The position numbers were made by a program, and so were the translations under genes. Shown piece after piece: positions 17,360-25,056 of a DNA stretch of 64,000 nucleotides. Positions within the stretch are counted from its first letter, which is position 1. Each line of letters begins with the position of its first letter. A model generated the notes under the pieces. The model made no database searches. It was not told where the DNA came from and saw only the letters and a list, made by a program, of their open reading frames with translations. Source of the stretch: an uncultured Alphaproteobacteria bacterium (GTDB lineage Bacteria; Pseudomonadota; Alphaproteobacteria; Rs-D84); contig CALXMC010000006.1 in NCBI GenBank assembly GCA_944389385.1, positions 20,896 through 84,895 of the forward strand, in the 5' to 3' direction.

Positions 17360-18598
17360 ATGAATATTTTTATGATGATATTGGTTGCCATATTCATGGT
17401 TGGATTTTATATGATTTCCAGCCCCAGCCAACGTGTCATAGAACAAGAAACAGAATACGCCATAAATAAATCTGATATGCGTACGATTGCCGAATGCGTA
17501 TCCGCAAAGCATAATGCCCAGATTATGGGCACAGATTTCCAAGATGTGTGTGTAAATCAAAATAAAATTGTCAGCAAATTTATATGCCTGAATGCGTCTA
17601 TGCGTGTGACCAGTTGTGAAATTCTGCGTAATCGTCGTCCTGAATACAGTTATATAATAACTGCTGCCGATGCGATTCCGTATGACAGTTATAATGATAT
17701 GTTGGAAATATTGGAAGAATACTTTCCAGATGCGGGCACATTTGGCATATTTTTGGACGGAAAAATCATGTTGGGCGGCACATCCAGTGCACGCGTCATC
17801 CCAGATGTGATTGTCAAAGATATGGAATTGCAGAATGGTGCATTGGTATATTTTACGCAATATGAAATTCCTGATGAAGAAACTGTGTTCAGTGCACCTG
17901 TTCAAATGGATGTTGTATGTCCGATTGGCACGGTAAAAACATATCGTTTTGGTCGATGGCAGTGTATTGGTTACAACACAAAAACAGATTGCGGCGGCGA
18001 TATGATATGGGATTCAGAACTGATGATGTGTGTGGCCGATGAAACAAAAAAACCGTTGTGTGCGGAACAGCAAACGGCTGTTTTGGTGGACAGTGTTTGG
18101 GAATGTGTAAATCCATTTCCTGAAAAAGTATGTCCATCTGGCATGACTGCGCGCCTGAATTATTCCACGTTGGAATGGGAATGTGTGGTCGATCCAAATG
18201 AAACGGTTGCGGCGAAAAAATGCGACACGATAAACCGCGGCATAATTTTCGGTCCTGTGGGTACAACGGCGCGCGTACCATCAACATCATGTACAGATTG
18301 TGAACGCATGATAACGAATCCAGATACATGTGCGTCTGTGTGTGTACCCGATCCGTCAAAAATAAATGATCCGGCATGTTACCCAGGCGATTTGGATGAA
18401 TGCAGTGGACCATCGCGCGGGGTGTATTTTGGATTTCCGAATGCTGCATACGTTGGCAATGTTTCGGATGTATCTGGGCATCTGGTACCATTGGACGCGG
18501 CGCATTCCCAGAATCGTAAATTTAACTGCCTGGATTGTGGCGATGGCGAAATCGACAATGAAAAATCATTTCCGCCATATACCGCAATTTGTAAATAA
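17360..18598 (+). CDS. Membrane-anchored cysteine-rich extracytoplasmic protein
   Basis: A 412-residue protein after a strong AAGGGGGAAAG ribosome site. One N-terminal membrane segment (FMMILVAIFMVGFYMI) is followed by a pilin-like soluble part (to about residue 180) and then a cysteine-rich C-terminal half with about 25 cysteines, many in CPIG, CPSG or CTDC contexts that recall short repeats. It is probably periplasmic or surface exposed and disulfide-bonded. The N-terminus lacks a classical prepilin cleavage site. No family recognised; function unknown. Confidence 0.65.
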   Translation: MNIFMMILVAIFMVGFYMISSPSQRVIEQETEYAINKSDMRTIAECVSAKHNAQIMGTDFQDVCVNQNKIVSKFICLNASMRVTSCEILRNRRPEYSYIITAADAIPYDSYNDMLEILEEYFPDAGTFGIFLDGKIMLGGTSSARVIPDVIVKDMELQNGALVYFTQYEIPDEETVFSAPVQMDVVCPIGTVKTYRFGRWQCIGYNTKTDCGGDMIWDSELMMCVADETKKPLCAEQQTAVLVDSVWECVNPFPEKVCPSGMTARLNYSTLEWECVVDPNETVAAKKCDTINRGIIFGPVGTTARVPSTSCTDCERMITNPDTCASVCVPDPSKINDPACYPGDLDECSGPSRGVYFGFPNAAYVGNVSDVSGHLVPLDAAHSQNRKFNCLDCGDGEIDNEKSFPPYTAICK

Positions 18599-18606
18599 GA
18601 AAATTT

Positions 18607-19080
18607 TTATCGTTTGAATGATGCCAAGCGTGCATCCAGTACGGCAATATCGGCCGCGATACGTGCGCGTTCGTGCAAATACTGTGCGGCGTCGCGTTTG
18701 TAATCTTTGCACTGTGCGGCATCGTAAACCCCAACATCAGCGTTAATATTGCATGTGTCGATTTTATCGTCCAAATCGTCCAGTTGTTGTTGCAGAATGT
18801 TTCGTTCGTGCTGTATCTGATGAATTCGTGCGTGGCCTGTGATGAAATCGTTTTTCTTGGTAAAATTGGCCACTTTTTGCAATGCGCGTTTACTGGATTG
18901 GTATCGGTTAATTGTTGTGTTTAATTTGGCCATATCATCAGTTGTTTCTTTGACTGCGACCGGGTCGGATGCAGCGTTGCGCTGGATATACGCTTCATAA
19001 TTATCGATTTCAGCATTTAACACCGCGATTGTTGAATCCAGTTTTTTAATCAAATCTTCAATTTTCAAAATCTTTGCCAT
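18607..19080 (-). CDS. Coiled-coil hypothetical protein
   Basis: The start was placed at the ATG at 19080, which has AAAGGAATGATT before it; the longer frame adds 16 unlikely residues. The 157-residue product is almost entirely helical and charged, with coiled-coil spacing (KIEDLIKKLDSTIAVLNAEI, ERNILQQQLDDLDDKID). It has two cysteines and no signal or membrane segment. It converges with the cysteine-rich gene, ending eight bases after its stop. Function unknown. Confidence 0.65.
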   Translation of the reverse strand: MAKILKIEDLIKKLDSTIAVLNAEIDNYEAYIQRNAASDPVAVKETTDDMAKLNTTINRYQSSKRALQKVANFTKKNDFITGHARIHQIQHERNILQQQLDDLDDKIDTCNINADVGVYDAAQCKDYKRDAAQYLHERARIAADIAVLDARLASFKR

Positions 19081-19115
19081 AATCATTCCTTTCTGGGTAT
19101 ATGTAATTTCAAAAC

Positions 19116-19142
19116 AAAGGTGTGTCAACCTGACACACCTTT
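19116..19142 (-). terminator. Terminator after the ligase gene
   Basis: A 12-bp perfect stem (AAAGGTGTGTCA / TGACACACCTTT) with a three-base loop, two bases beyond the stop of the synthetase gene. On the minus strand it is followed by GTTTTG. Confidence 0.7.
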
Positions 19143-19144
19143 AT

Positions 19145-20737
19145 TTATGCGTTTGCGCGTGTAAAATGCCCTGCGTCCAATAATTCACGCACCGCAAAGT
19201 TTTTAATTTTGCGCGCGGATGTTTGTGGCAATTCTTGTTCAGTAATTGCGAAATTACGCACCCATTTATACGGCGCGATTTTCAGATTTGACGCTTTGAC
19301 CAACGTCGTCACGCGCGCAGTGGTTGTGCCGGGCGCAACCTGGAATACTGCAAATGGCACAGTTTTACCCTTGATAACATATTCAAACACCGCCGCCGCC
19401 AAGATTTCAGGATTTTGCATATATAAATCTTCTAATTCGTCGGGATATACGTTTTTACCACTGTCCAAAACGATTACTTGTTTTTTGCGTCCCTTTACAA
19501 CCAGACGTCCCCGCCGATCCAGTTTACCCAAATCGCCGGTTTTGAACCAGCCGTTTTCGAATACATCTGCGTTGGCCGCGTCGTTGTCAATATAGCCCGG
19601 CATAACCAGTTTCCCACGCACCCATATTTCACCGATTCCTTTTTTATCGGGATTATGAATTTCGATTTCATTGCCCGGCAATGGCCCCGCATAGTGCATC
19701 GAGCCGTCTGGTAATCGAAACGCAAAGTTAAAATTGGCGGGTCCTGTTGTTTCGGTTAATCCGTAACAATCGCCGACTGCGAATCCCATACGTTCAAAGA
19801 ACTTTCGAATTGTTGGCTTTAACGTTGCCCCGGCAGACACCAAAACCTTGGTATTTCCACCGAATAAATCGTGCACAGGTTTGGTTACTTTATTTACAAT
19901 TACCCCCAATCCAACTGCGCGCAACACGTGCCGCATGGACACAACCGTGCGCATCAAAGTATAAACATGTTTTTCTTTGGCGGTTGCGACGATTTTTTTA
20001 TAAAAAGTTTCCCAAATGCGTGGCACAGCGGGAATAACCTGGGGCTTGTATTTTTGGAAATCCGCCAAAAACTCGCGCGGATTTAATACTGGCTGTAACA
20101 ACAGTTTTCCGCGCAACACCAACGGCGCAATAATGTTAATCACAACGCCATATATGTGATACAGCGGTAAAAAACCATAAAAAGTATATCCAGGGTGAAT
20201 AACAGGACTGTAAAACATTGCGCCATCCCCCAACGATATAATATTATCATGCGTTAATCCAACAACCTTTGGATTGCCGGTTGAACCGGATGTAAAAGAT
20301 AACATCGCAATATCATCACGCACGGCGGGCGCGGCGCGGAATTCACGTGCGTCCATGTCATCGATTGATTCGATATCCACCATTTTCGGCACCCCCCGCC
20401 CAGTAATAAAATATTCACGTTGCGCCAATGCCAATTTGCATTTTGTGCGACGCATCATGTTAATATGTTCGGTCTTGTTTAACCCAGTATCCAACATCAA
20501 CGCGCGTGCGCCCTGGGACACAATGGCGAAATAAGTGCGAATAAAATCAGGCGTATTTCCCGATAAAATCGCAACAGTATCCCCACGTTTGATACCGAAT
20601 TTTTTCGCCAACAACACGGCGCGTTGCTTTACACGACGTAACAAATCGGCATAGGTTTCATTTTGACGAACAAAGAAAATCTTGTCTTTGTTTTGAGTGC
20701 AAACATTTTGCAGCATTTCGTATATATTTTTTATCAT
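19145..20737 (-). CDS. AMP-dependent acyl-CoA synthetase / ligase
   Basis: A 530-residue adenylate-forming enzyme that activates a carboxylate with ATP and usually transfers it to CoA. Core motifs are present: the phosphate loop LSFTSGSTGNPKVVGLTH, YGLTETTGPANFN, NGWFKTGDLGKLDRRGRLVVKGRKKQVIVL, and the C-terminal lysine region (PQTSARKIKNFAVRE). The layout fits long-chain fatty acyl ligases. The second in-frame ATG (20737) is better spaced from AGAGA than the first (20743). It is a single-gene unit with its own terminator. Exact substrate unknown. Confidence 0.85.
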   Translation of the reverse strand: MIKNIYEMLQNVCTQNKDKIFFVRQNETYADLLRRVKQRAVLLAKKFGIKRGDTVAILSGNTPDFIRTYFAIVSQGARALMLDTGLNKTEHINMMRRTKCKLALAQREYFITGRGVPKMVDIESIDDMDAREFRAAPAVRDDIAMLSFTSGSTGNPKVVGLTHDNIISLGDGAMFYSPVIHPGYTFYGFLPLYHIYGVVINIIAPLVLRGKLLLQPVLNPREFLADFQKYKPQVIPAVPRIWETFYKKIVATAKEKHVYTLMRTVVSMRHVLRAVGLGVIVNKVTKPVHDLFGGNTKVLVSAGATLKPTIRKFFERMGFAVGDCYGLTETTGPANFNFAFRLPDGSMHYAGPLPGNEIEIHNPDKKGIGEIWVRGKLVMPGYIDNDAANADVFENGWFKTGDLGKLDRRGRLVVKGRKKQVIVLDSGKNVYPDELEDLYMQNPEILAAAVFEYVIKGKTVPFAVFQVAPGTTTARVTTLVKASNLKIAPYKWVRNFAITEQELPQTSARKIKNFAVRELLDAGHFTRANA

Positions 20738-20743
20738 CAACAT

Positions 20744-21095
20744 TCTCTTGTGTTTTGTATGTGAATTATTTCACATACCATACATAACTATATACGTTTT
20801 TTGCGGGGAATAACAACCTATTTTATGATTCGCGGACATGATTTATAAAAAATTGTCAAAAAGACACGAAATTGAACAGTTTTGTCAATATATAGTTGCT
20901 GATTCGTAAATTTGGTCCCATATTTTGTATTTTTAATTAAAAAACGAATCAGTTTTTAAGTAAAAAATATGAATTTATTGACACAAAAATACCTTTGGTA
21001 TTTGAATCAGATGAAAGTTATCCGTTTCAACACCGCGGAAAATCCCCTTTTTGAAAAGTAAAGCGAAAAATAAAAAATTTTTTACTTTTTATGTA
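20744..21095. other. AT-rich non-coding region upstream of nrdD
   Basis: About 350 bases with no plausible gene. It contains an inverted repeat (CTGATTCGT at about 20900 and ACGAATCAG at about 20945), a TTGACA hexamer near 20978 without a good -10, and several A/T runs. It may carry a long leader or upstream regulation of nrdD, but nothing is certain here. Confidence 0.4.
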
Positions 21096-21160
21096 TTGCC
21101 CAGAAAGACCGAATACTATATATTGTTACAGAACAGCAAAAATAACCACTATATATAGAT
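21096..21160 (+). promoter_or_regulatory. nrdD promoter with two NrdR boxes
   Basis: TTGCCC (21096-21101), a 17-base spacer and TATATT (21119-21124) form the promoter. Two similar sites, ACTATATATTG (21115-21125) and ACTATATATAG (21148-21158), are 33 bp apart, about three helical turns. Tandem boxes of this type at ribonucleotide reductase promoters are bound by NrdR, the ATP/dATP-sensing repressor. Box 1 overlaps the -10, consistent with repression. The site match is seen; NrdR itself is not encoded in the window. Confidence 0.75.
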
Positions 21161-21184
21161 AAATTGTGATATTGGGGTGTAACG

Positions 21185-23233
21185 ATGTCAGTACCAGAAA
21201 ACGATAACAAAATGCAGATTATTCCGACACTTAATACGCGTCTGCGTGTGGTCCAGAAACGTTCTGGGGAAACCGTACCATTTGATTCGAAAAAGATTTT
21301 TGATGCCATTAAAAAGGCCGTTGCCGTCACGCACGAAATGGCTGATGACAAAATTGTTGATATTACGCGTGCGACATTGACTAAATTGGAAAACAAGTTT
21401 ATGGACGCAACCCCAACGGTCGAAGATGTCCAAGAATCGGTTATCGAATCGTTAATGGACGCGCGCGCATATAAAACCGCTGAATCTTATATTATATATC
21501 GTCAAAAGCGGACTGAAATCCGCGATTCTTATGTTGATGCAGTCGAGGTTATCGAAGGCTATGTCGGCGGTTCAAATTGGCGTATCAAGGAAAACGCAAA
21601 TATTGGATATTCGATTGGCGGGCTGATTTTGCGCACGTCTGAACGTGTGACGGCGGAATATTGGTTGAACCTGTACCCGCGTGAGGTTGCCGAAGCGCAC
21701 AAAAACGCATCCATTCACATTCATGATTTGGGATGGCTGACGGGGTACTGTGCGGGTTGGTCATTGCGTGAATTATTGTACGAAGGATTCAATGGTGTTC
21801 CTGGATTTTTGCAATGTGCGCCGGCCAAACACATGGCGACGGCAATTTCGCACATGGTAAATTTCTTGGGCACACTGCAAAATGAATTCGCCGGCGCCCA
21901 GGCGTTTTCGTCTGTCGATACATATTTGGCGCCATACGTGCGTGTTGATAATATGAGTTACGCTGACGTTAAAAACGCGATGCAGACATTGGTGTTTAAT
22001 TGCGCTGTGCCGTGTCGTTGGGGAACCCAGACACCGTTTATTAACTTTACATTTGATTGGACATGCCCCGAAGATTTGAAATCTCAACATCCATTTATCG
22101 GCAAAAAACAGGTCGATTTCACATACGGTGATTTGCAGGCCGAAATGGATATGATTAACAAAGCGTTTCTCGAGGTTATGACCGAAGGCGACGCGCTGGG
22201 CCGACCATTTACGTTCCCAATCCCAACGTATAATATTACCAAGGATTTCCCATGGGAACACCCGAATGTTAAACCGCTGTTTGATTTGGCGGCGAAATAT
22301 GGAACCCCGAATTTCCAGAATTTCTTGAATTCGGATTTGAACCCAACCGATGTGCGTTCAATGTGTTGTCGGTTGCGTTTGGACGTGCGTGAATTGTTAA
22401 AGCGCGGCGGCGGACTGTTTGGTTCTGCGGAAAAAACGGGTTCGATTGGCGTGGTAACAATTAACTTGGCGCGTTTGGGATATACGCACAAGGGTGACCG
22501 CGACGGTTTATTCCGCGAATTAAAACGTTTGTTGGATTTGGCACGTGATTCACTGGAAATCAAACGCCGCATAATTACCAAGAATATGGAACGCGGGCTG
22601 TATCCATTTACACGTCGTTATTTGGGCAATTGGGATCATCATTTTTCGACCATTGGTGTAAATGGTGCGAACGAAATGGTGCGTAACTTTACCAACGATC
22701 GTGAAAATATAGCGACGCCGATGGGCAAAAAATTGGTGCTGGATTTGATGGATTTCATCCGTGAAAACCTGGCCACGTTCCAAGAACAAACCGGCAACCT
22801 GTATAATTTGGAGGCCACCCCGGCCGAGGGATGCTCGTATCGTTTTGCAAAAACCGATGTGAAAAATTTCCCAGACATTATCACGGCCGGCACGCATGAT
22901 GCGCCATATTACACAAATTCGACCCAGTTGCCGGTAAATTACACCGATGATCCGTTCGTCGCACTGGAACACCAAGAAGAATTACAGCGCAAATACACGG
23001 GTGGCACAATGTTGCACTTGTATATGGGCGAACCTGTATCCAGTGGGGTGGCGGCGGAAAAAATCGTTCGTACGATTTTCGAAAATTACAAGATTCCGTA
23101 CATGACGCTGACGCCGACATTCTCGATTTGTCCGAAACACGGGTATTTGCCCGGCCGGCACGAGTTTTGTCCGAAATGCGACGCTGAAATTGCTGCGAAT
23201 CAAAACGCAGACACGGACAAAGTTTCACAATAA
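21185..23233 (+). CDS. nrdD: Anaerobic ribonucleoside-triphosphate reductase, large chain without glycyl-radical tail
   Basis: Class III reductase makes deoxynucleotides without oxygen. The 682-residue chain has an N-terminal ATP-cone (residues ~13-100: RLRVVQKRSGETVPFD...) and the catalytic barrel (IHIHDLGWLTGYCAGWSLRE, NCAVPCRWGTQTPFINFTFDW). It stops just after the zinc-ribbon (TFSICPKHGYLPG, FCPKCDAEI). In the normal family the chain continues ~40-50 residues to the glycine that carries the radical. Here that piece is encoded by the next gene. The ribosome site GGGGTGTAACG precedes the ATG; NrdR boxes lie upstream. Confidence 0.93.
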   Translation: MSVPENDNKMQIIPTLNTRLRVVQKRSGETVPFDSKKIFDAIKKAVAVTHEMADDKIVDITRATLTKLENKFMDATPTVEDVQESVIESLMDARAYKTAESYIIYRQKRTEIRDSYVDAVEVIEGYVGGSNWRIKENANIGYSIGGLILRTSERVTAEYWLNLYPREVAEAHKNASIHIHDLGWLTGYCAGWSLRELLYEGFNGVPGFLQCAPAKHMATAISHMVNFLGTLQNEFAGAQAFSSVDTYLAPYVRVDNMSYADVKNAMQTLVFNCAVPCRWGTQTPFINFTFDWTCPEDLKSQHPFIGKKQVDFTYGDLQAEMDMINKAFLEVMTEGDALGRPFTFPIPTYNITKDFPWEHPNVKPLFDLAAKYGTPNFQNFLNSDLNPTDVRSMCCRLRLDVRELLKRGGGLFGSAEKTGSIGVVTINLARLGYTHKGDRDGLFRELKRLLDLARDSLEIKRRIITKNMERGLYPFTRRYLGNWDHHFSTIGVNGANEMVRNFTNDRENIATPMGKKLVLDLMDFIRENLATFQEQTGNLYNLEATPAEGCSYRFAKTDVKNFPDIITAGTHDAPYYTNSTQLPVNYTDDPFVALEHQEELQRKYTGGTMLHLYMGEPVSSGVAAEKIVRTIFENYKIPYMTLTPTFSICPKHGYLPGRHEFCPKCDAEIAANQNADTDKVSQ

Positions 23234-23273
23234 AATAACAAAAAAACAAAAGAAAAAAAAGGGAGGAAGAAAT

Positions 23274-23453
23274 ATGTCAGACACACAAAGAACACAATGC
23301 GAAGTATTTTCTCGTTCAATGGGATTTTACAGACCTGTGTCCAATTTTAACATTGGAAAATATTCTGAATTCTGCGAACGTAAAACATTTACAGAATCAA
23401 ATTGTCTGACCACTGGCCAGCGTCACAGTGAATTGTTGAAAAAGGCTGCATAA
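23274..23453 (+). CDS. Separate glycyl-radical domain subunit of NrdD
   Basis: A 59-residue protein matching the C-terminal glycyl-radical segment of class III reductases: CEVFSRSMGFYRPV, then NFNIGKYSEFCERKTF. The radical glycine would be Gly17 (R-S-M-G-F in place of the usual R-V-x-G-Y). It has its own strong ribosome site (GGGAGGAAG) and starts 41 bases after the nrdD stop in another frame, so it is a deliberate separate gene rather than a single frameshift. It would dock on NrdD and be activated by NrdG, whose gene follows four bases later. The closest known parallel is YfiD (GrcA), a spare radical domain for pyruvate formate-lyase. Confidence 0.85.
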   Translation: MSDTQRTQCEVFSRSMGFYRPVSNFNIGKYSEFCERKTFTESNCLTTGQRHSELLKKAA

Positions 23454-23456
23454 ATT

Positions 23457-24161
23457 ATGAAAGACGTCCAGATTGGGGGATTGGTATCATTTACAACAAT
23501 CGATTATCCGGGTAAATTGGCGGCGGTGCTGTTTTTAACCGGGTGTCCGTTGCGGTGTGCATACTGCTCGAACCCCAATCTGTTGAATGTTCGCGATGGC
23601 GAATATGACCCAGAAAAAGTTTTTGATTGGCTGAAAACCCGTGTCGGCAAACTCGAGGCCGTCGTTTTTTCTGGGGGCGAGGCCTTGATGCAGGGCGACG
23701 CGTTAATCGATTATATGCGCCGTGTGCGTGATTTGGGTTTTGCCATCGGGTTACACACAAATGGATTTTATCCCGACACATTGGCGCGTGCGGCCGATGT
23801 TGTTGATTGGATTGGTCTGGATTACAAGGCCACGCGTAATAAATACGGCGAATTGGCGGGGCAAAATATCGCGCACGACCACATGATTCGCAGCCTGGAA
23901 TTTTGGCAATCCACCGGCAAAGATTATGAAGTTCGCACCACATGCGATCCGCGATTTGTCACAAAAATGGATTTGATGGAAATTGCGAACGATTTGCACA
24001 ATCGCGGCGTGAAAAAATTTGCAGTTCAAAAATATATTCCGCACTTCGAAGACGCCACACATAACACCACACTGCAACAGCGCGACCAGTTTTTTGCCGA
24101 TGAAAACCTGCGCGCGGCAATTGACGCACTGTTTGATTTGGTCACTTGGCGCGACCAATAA
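23457..24161 (+). CDS. nrdG: Anaerobic ribonucleotide reductase activating protein (radical SAM)
   Basis: A 234-residue radical-SAM enzyme that generates the glycyl radical in the reductase. The cluster motif is GCPLRCAYCSNP (CxxxCxxC), followed by VVFSGGEALMQ (the GGE motif) and GLHTNGFYP. Length and the N-terminal SFTTIDYPGKLAAVLFLTG fit NrdG-type activases of strict anaerobes. The gene lies four bases after the radical-domain gene, so nrdD, the small subunit and nrdG form one operon under NrdR control. Confidence 0.93.
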   Translation: MKDVQIGGLVSFTTIDYPGKLAAVLFLTGCPLRCAYCSNPNLLNVRDGEYDPEKVFDWLKTRVGKLEAVVFSGGEALMQGDALIDYMRRVRDLGFAIGLHTNGFYPDTLARAADVVDWIGLDYKATRNKYGELAGQNIAHDHMIRSLEFWQSTGKDYEVRTTCDPRFVTKMDLMEIANDLHNRGVKKFAVQKYIPHFEDATHNTTLQQRDQFFADENLRAAIDALFDLVTWRDQ

Positions 24162-24163
24162 AT

Positions 24164-24192
24164 TTGCAATTTTTATTCATTTATGTTATAAT
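24164..24192 (+). promoter_or_regulatory. Promoter of structured RNA
   Basis: TTGCAA (24164-24169), a 17-base spacer and a perfect TATAAT (24187-24192) lie just after the nrdG stop. Transcription would start near 24198. Confidence 0.8.
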
Positions 24193-24197
24193 AACCG

Positions 24198-24346
24198 CGC
24201 ATTGGTTGATTACCAACGCGGGGTGTAAGAACCCTTACAGAAACTTTCTCCAACCACGGTTGGAGGGTCGTGAATATCCAATAAACGACACTATTTCTGT
24301 ATAGTTCTTAACCTCCAACCGCCCTTAATCACGGCGGTGTTTTTTA
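24198..24346 (+). ncRNA. Structured non-coding RNA candidate, ~150 nt
   Basis: A near-consensus promoter and a terminator (ACCGCC-loop-GGCGGT plus six T, ending 24346) bound this stretch. It folds well by eye. A 5' hairpin (CGCG.TTGG / CCAA.CGCG) leads. A long helix pairs TAAGAAC and TTACAGAAA with TTTCTGTA and GTTCTTA. Inside it are a hairpin CTCCAAC-CACG-GTTGGAG and a small one GTCGT/ACGAC. The 3' part contains ACCTCC, complementary to a Shine-Dalgarno. It does not match 6S, 4.5S, RNase P or tmRNA as I know them. Identity unknown. Confidence 0.6.
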
Positions 24347-24370
24347 TAAAAAAAACAAAAGGGGGAAACA

Positions 24371-24529
24371 ATGTCGGTAATATTGGTTGATAACGCATAC
24401 TTTGGGCACGCACTGCGCCGCGCCCCGCGCGACGGGGGGTGGGGAATTGTCACCCGAAGCCTTGACGAAGGGTGGTCTATCACGAGTAACTCCACCGCTG
24501 TCATTGCGAAGGAGTACGAACAACGTTGA
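24371..24529 (+). CDS. Short ORF running into repeat DNA, probable truncated gene
   Basis: An ATG after the strong ribosome site GGGGGAAACA opens a 52-codon frame. The first ~17 residues (MSVILVDNAYFGHALRR) look like an ordinary start of a gene. The rest is translated from two intergenic repeat elements (the GGGGGGTGGGG type and the GTCATTGCGA type), ending ...VIAKEYEQR. I read it as a gene interrupted near its start by repeat insertion, or a short leader. No function can be given. Confidence 0.35.
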   Translation: MSVILVDNAYFGHALRRAPRDGGWGIVTRSLDEGWSITSNSTAVIAKEYEQR

Positions 24530-24642
24530 AAACGTTGGCGTACGACTGTGGCAATCCAGGTTATAATATGTCTGCGGGCAAACGCCCGCAGTGCTTTTTT
24601 ATTTACTGGATCGCCACGGTCGTTTCACTCCCTCGCGATGAC
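24500..24642. repeat. 143-bp inverted-repeat element (MITE-like)
   Basis: The outer arms GTCATTGCGAAGGAGT and ACTCCCTCGCGATGAC are imperfect inverted repeats. Inner parts (GTGGCAATCCAG and CTGGATCGCCAC) pair too. The middle has a perfect hairpin CTGCGGGC-AAAC-GCCCGCAG followed by six T (24572-24600), a terminator. Elements with GTCATTGCGA...GGCAATCCA ends are a widespread intergenic repeat type in bacteria, Rickettsia and relatives included. Confidence 0.7.
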
Positions 24643-24681
24643 AAAGGGGACTAAGTGGCTAATCCCGCAGTCTCTAACCAC

Positions 24682-24972
24682 CCCGGGCTTGACCACCCAC
24701 GCGACACATCGCGCGGGGCCCGGTGTCGCCCACCCCTCCAATGGAGGGGAACTTGGTGCGTTTCCGTCGTGGGGTAAGTTACCCTTTACAACGGATGGGG
24801 GGGCTGATTTTCATACCGTCGCGGAATAAAGTTCCCCTCTGCGGAGGGGTGGCACGATACCGGGCCCCGCGAAAATGCAATTTTTGTGGGTGGTTATTTG
24901 TGGGGGCGGGGGGGCGCGCAAAACGTGACGGGGGGTGGGGAATACGAATAACGAGCCACGAGTAACTCGCAA
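24682..24972. repeat. Composite palindromic repeat, copy 1
   Basis: About 290 bp made of ordered modules: a GCGCGGGGCCCGG block, the palindrome CCCCTCCAATGGAGGGG (24733-24749) with AACTT after it, the palindrome CCCCTCTGCGGAGGGG (24834-24849), and CGTGACGGGGGGTGGGG followed by an ACGAGTAAC block. The same modules in the same order occur at 28529-28777. Part of the series (GACGGGGGGTGGGG, ACGAGTAAC) also occurs at about 24439-24490. No gene is seen in it. Confidence 0.75.
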
Positions 24973-24999
24973 CCAGCACCCGGGTATCAAATTTTCCTC

Positions 25000-25028
25000 T
25001 TGTGAAAATTATATAAAGTTTCTATGAT
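25000..25028 (+). promoter_or_regulatory. Promoter of surface lipoprotein-slam operon
   Basis: TTGTGA (25000-25005), 17 bases, TATGAT (25023-25028), about 28 bases before the chosen start codon. No iron-box-like palindrome is visible around it. Confidence 0.5.
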
Positions 25029-25056
25029 GCAATTGGTTAATCAAAGGGGGATTGGA

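Noticed and set aside
20873..20892. FNR box TTGA...TCAA upstream of nrdD
   Set aside because: Spacing is nine bases between half-sites instead of six, so it does not fit FNR.
24198..24346. 6S RNA or SRP RNA
   Set aside because: No GGAA tetraloop/AGCAG core for SRP and no single long hairpin with central bubble as in 6S; left as unknown RNA.
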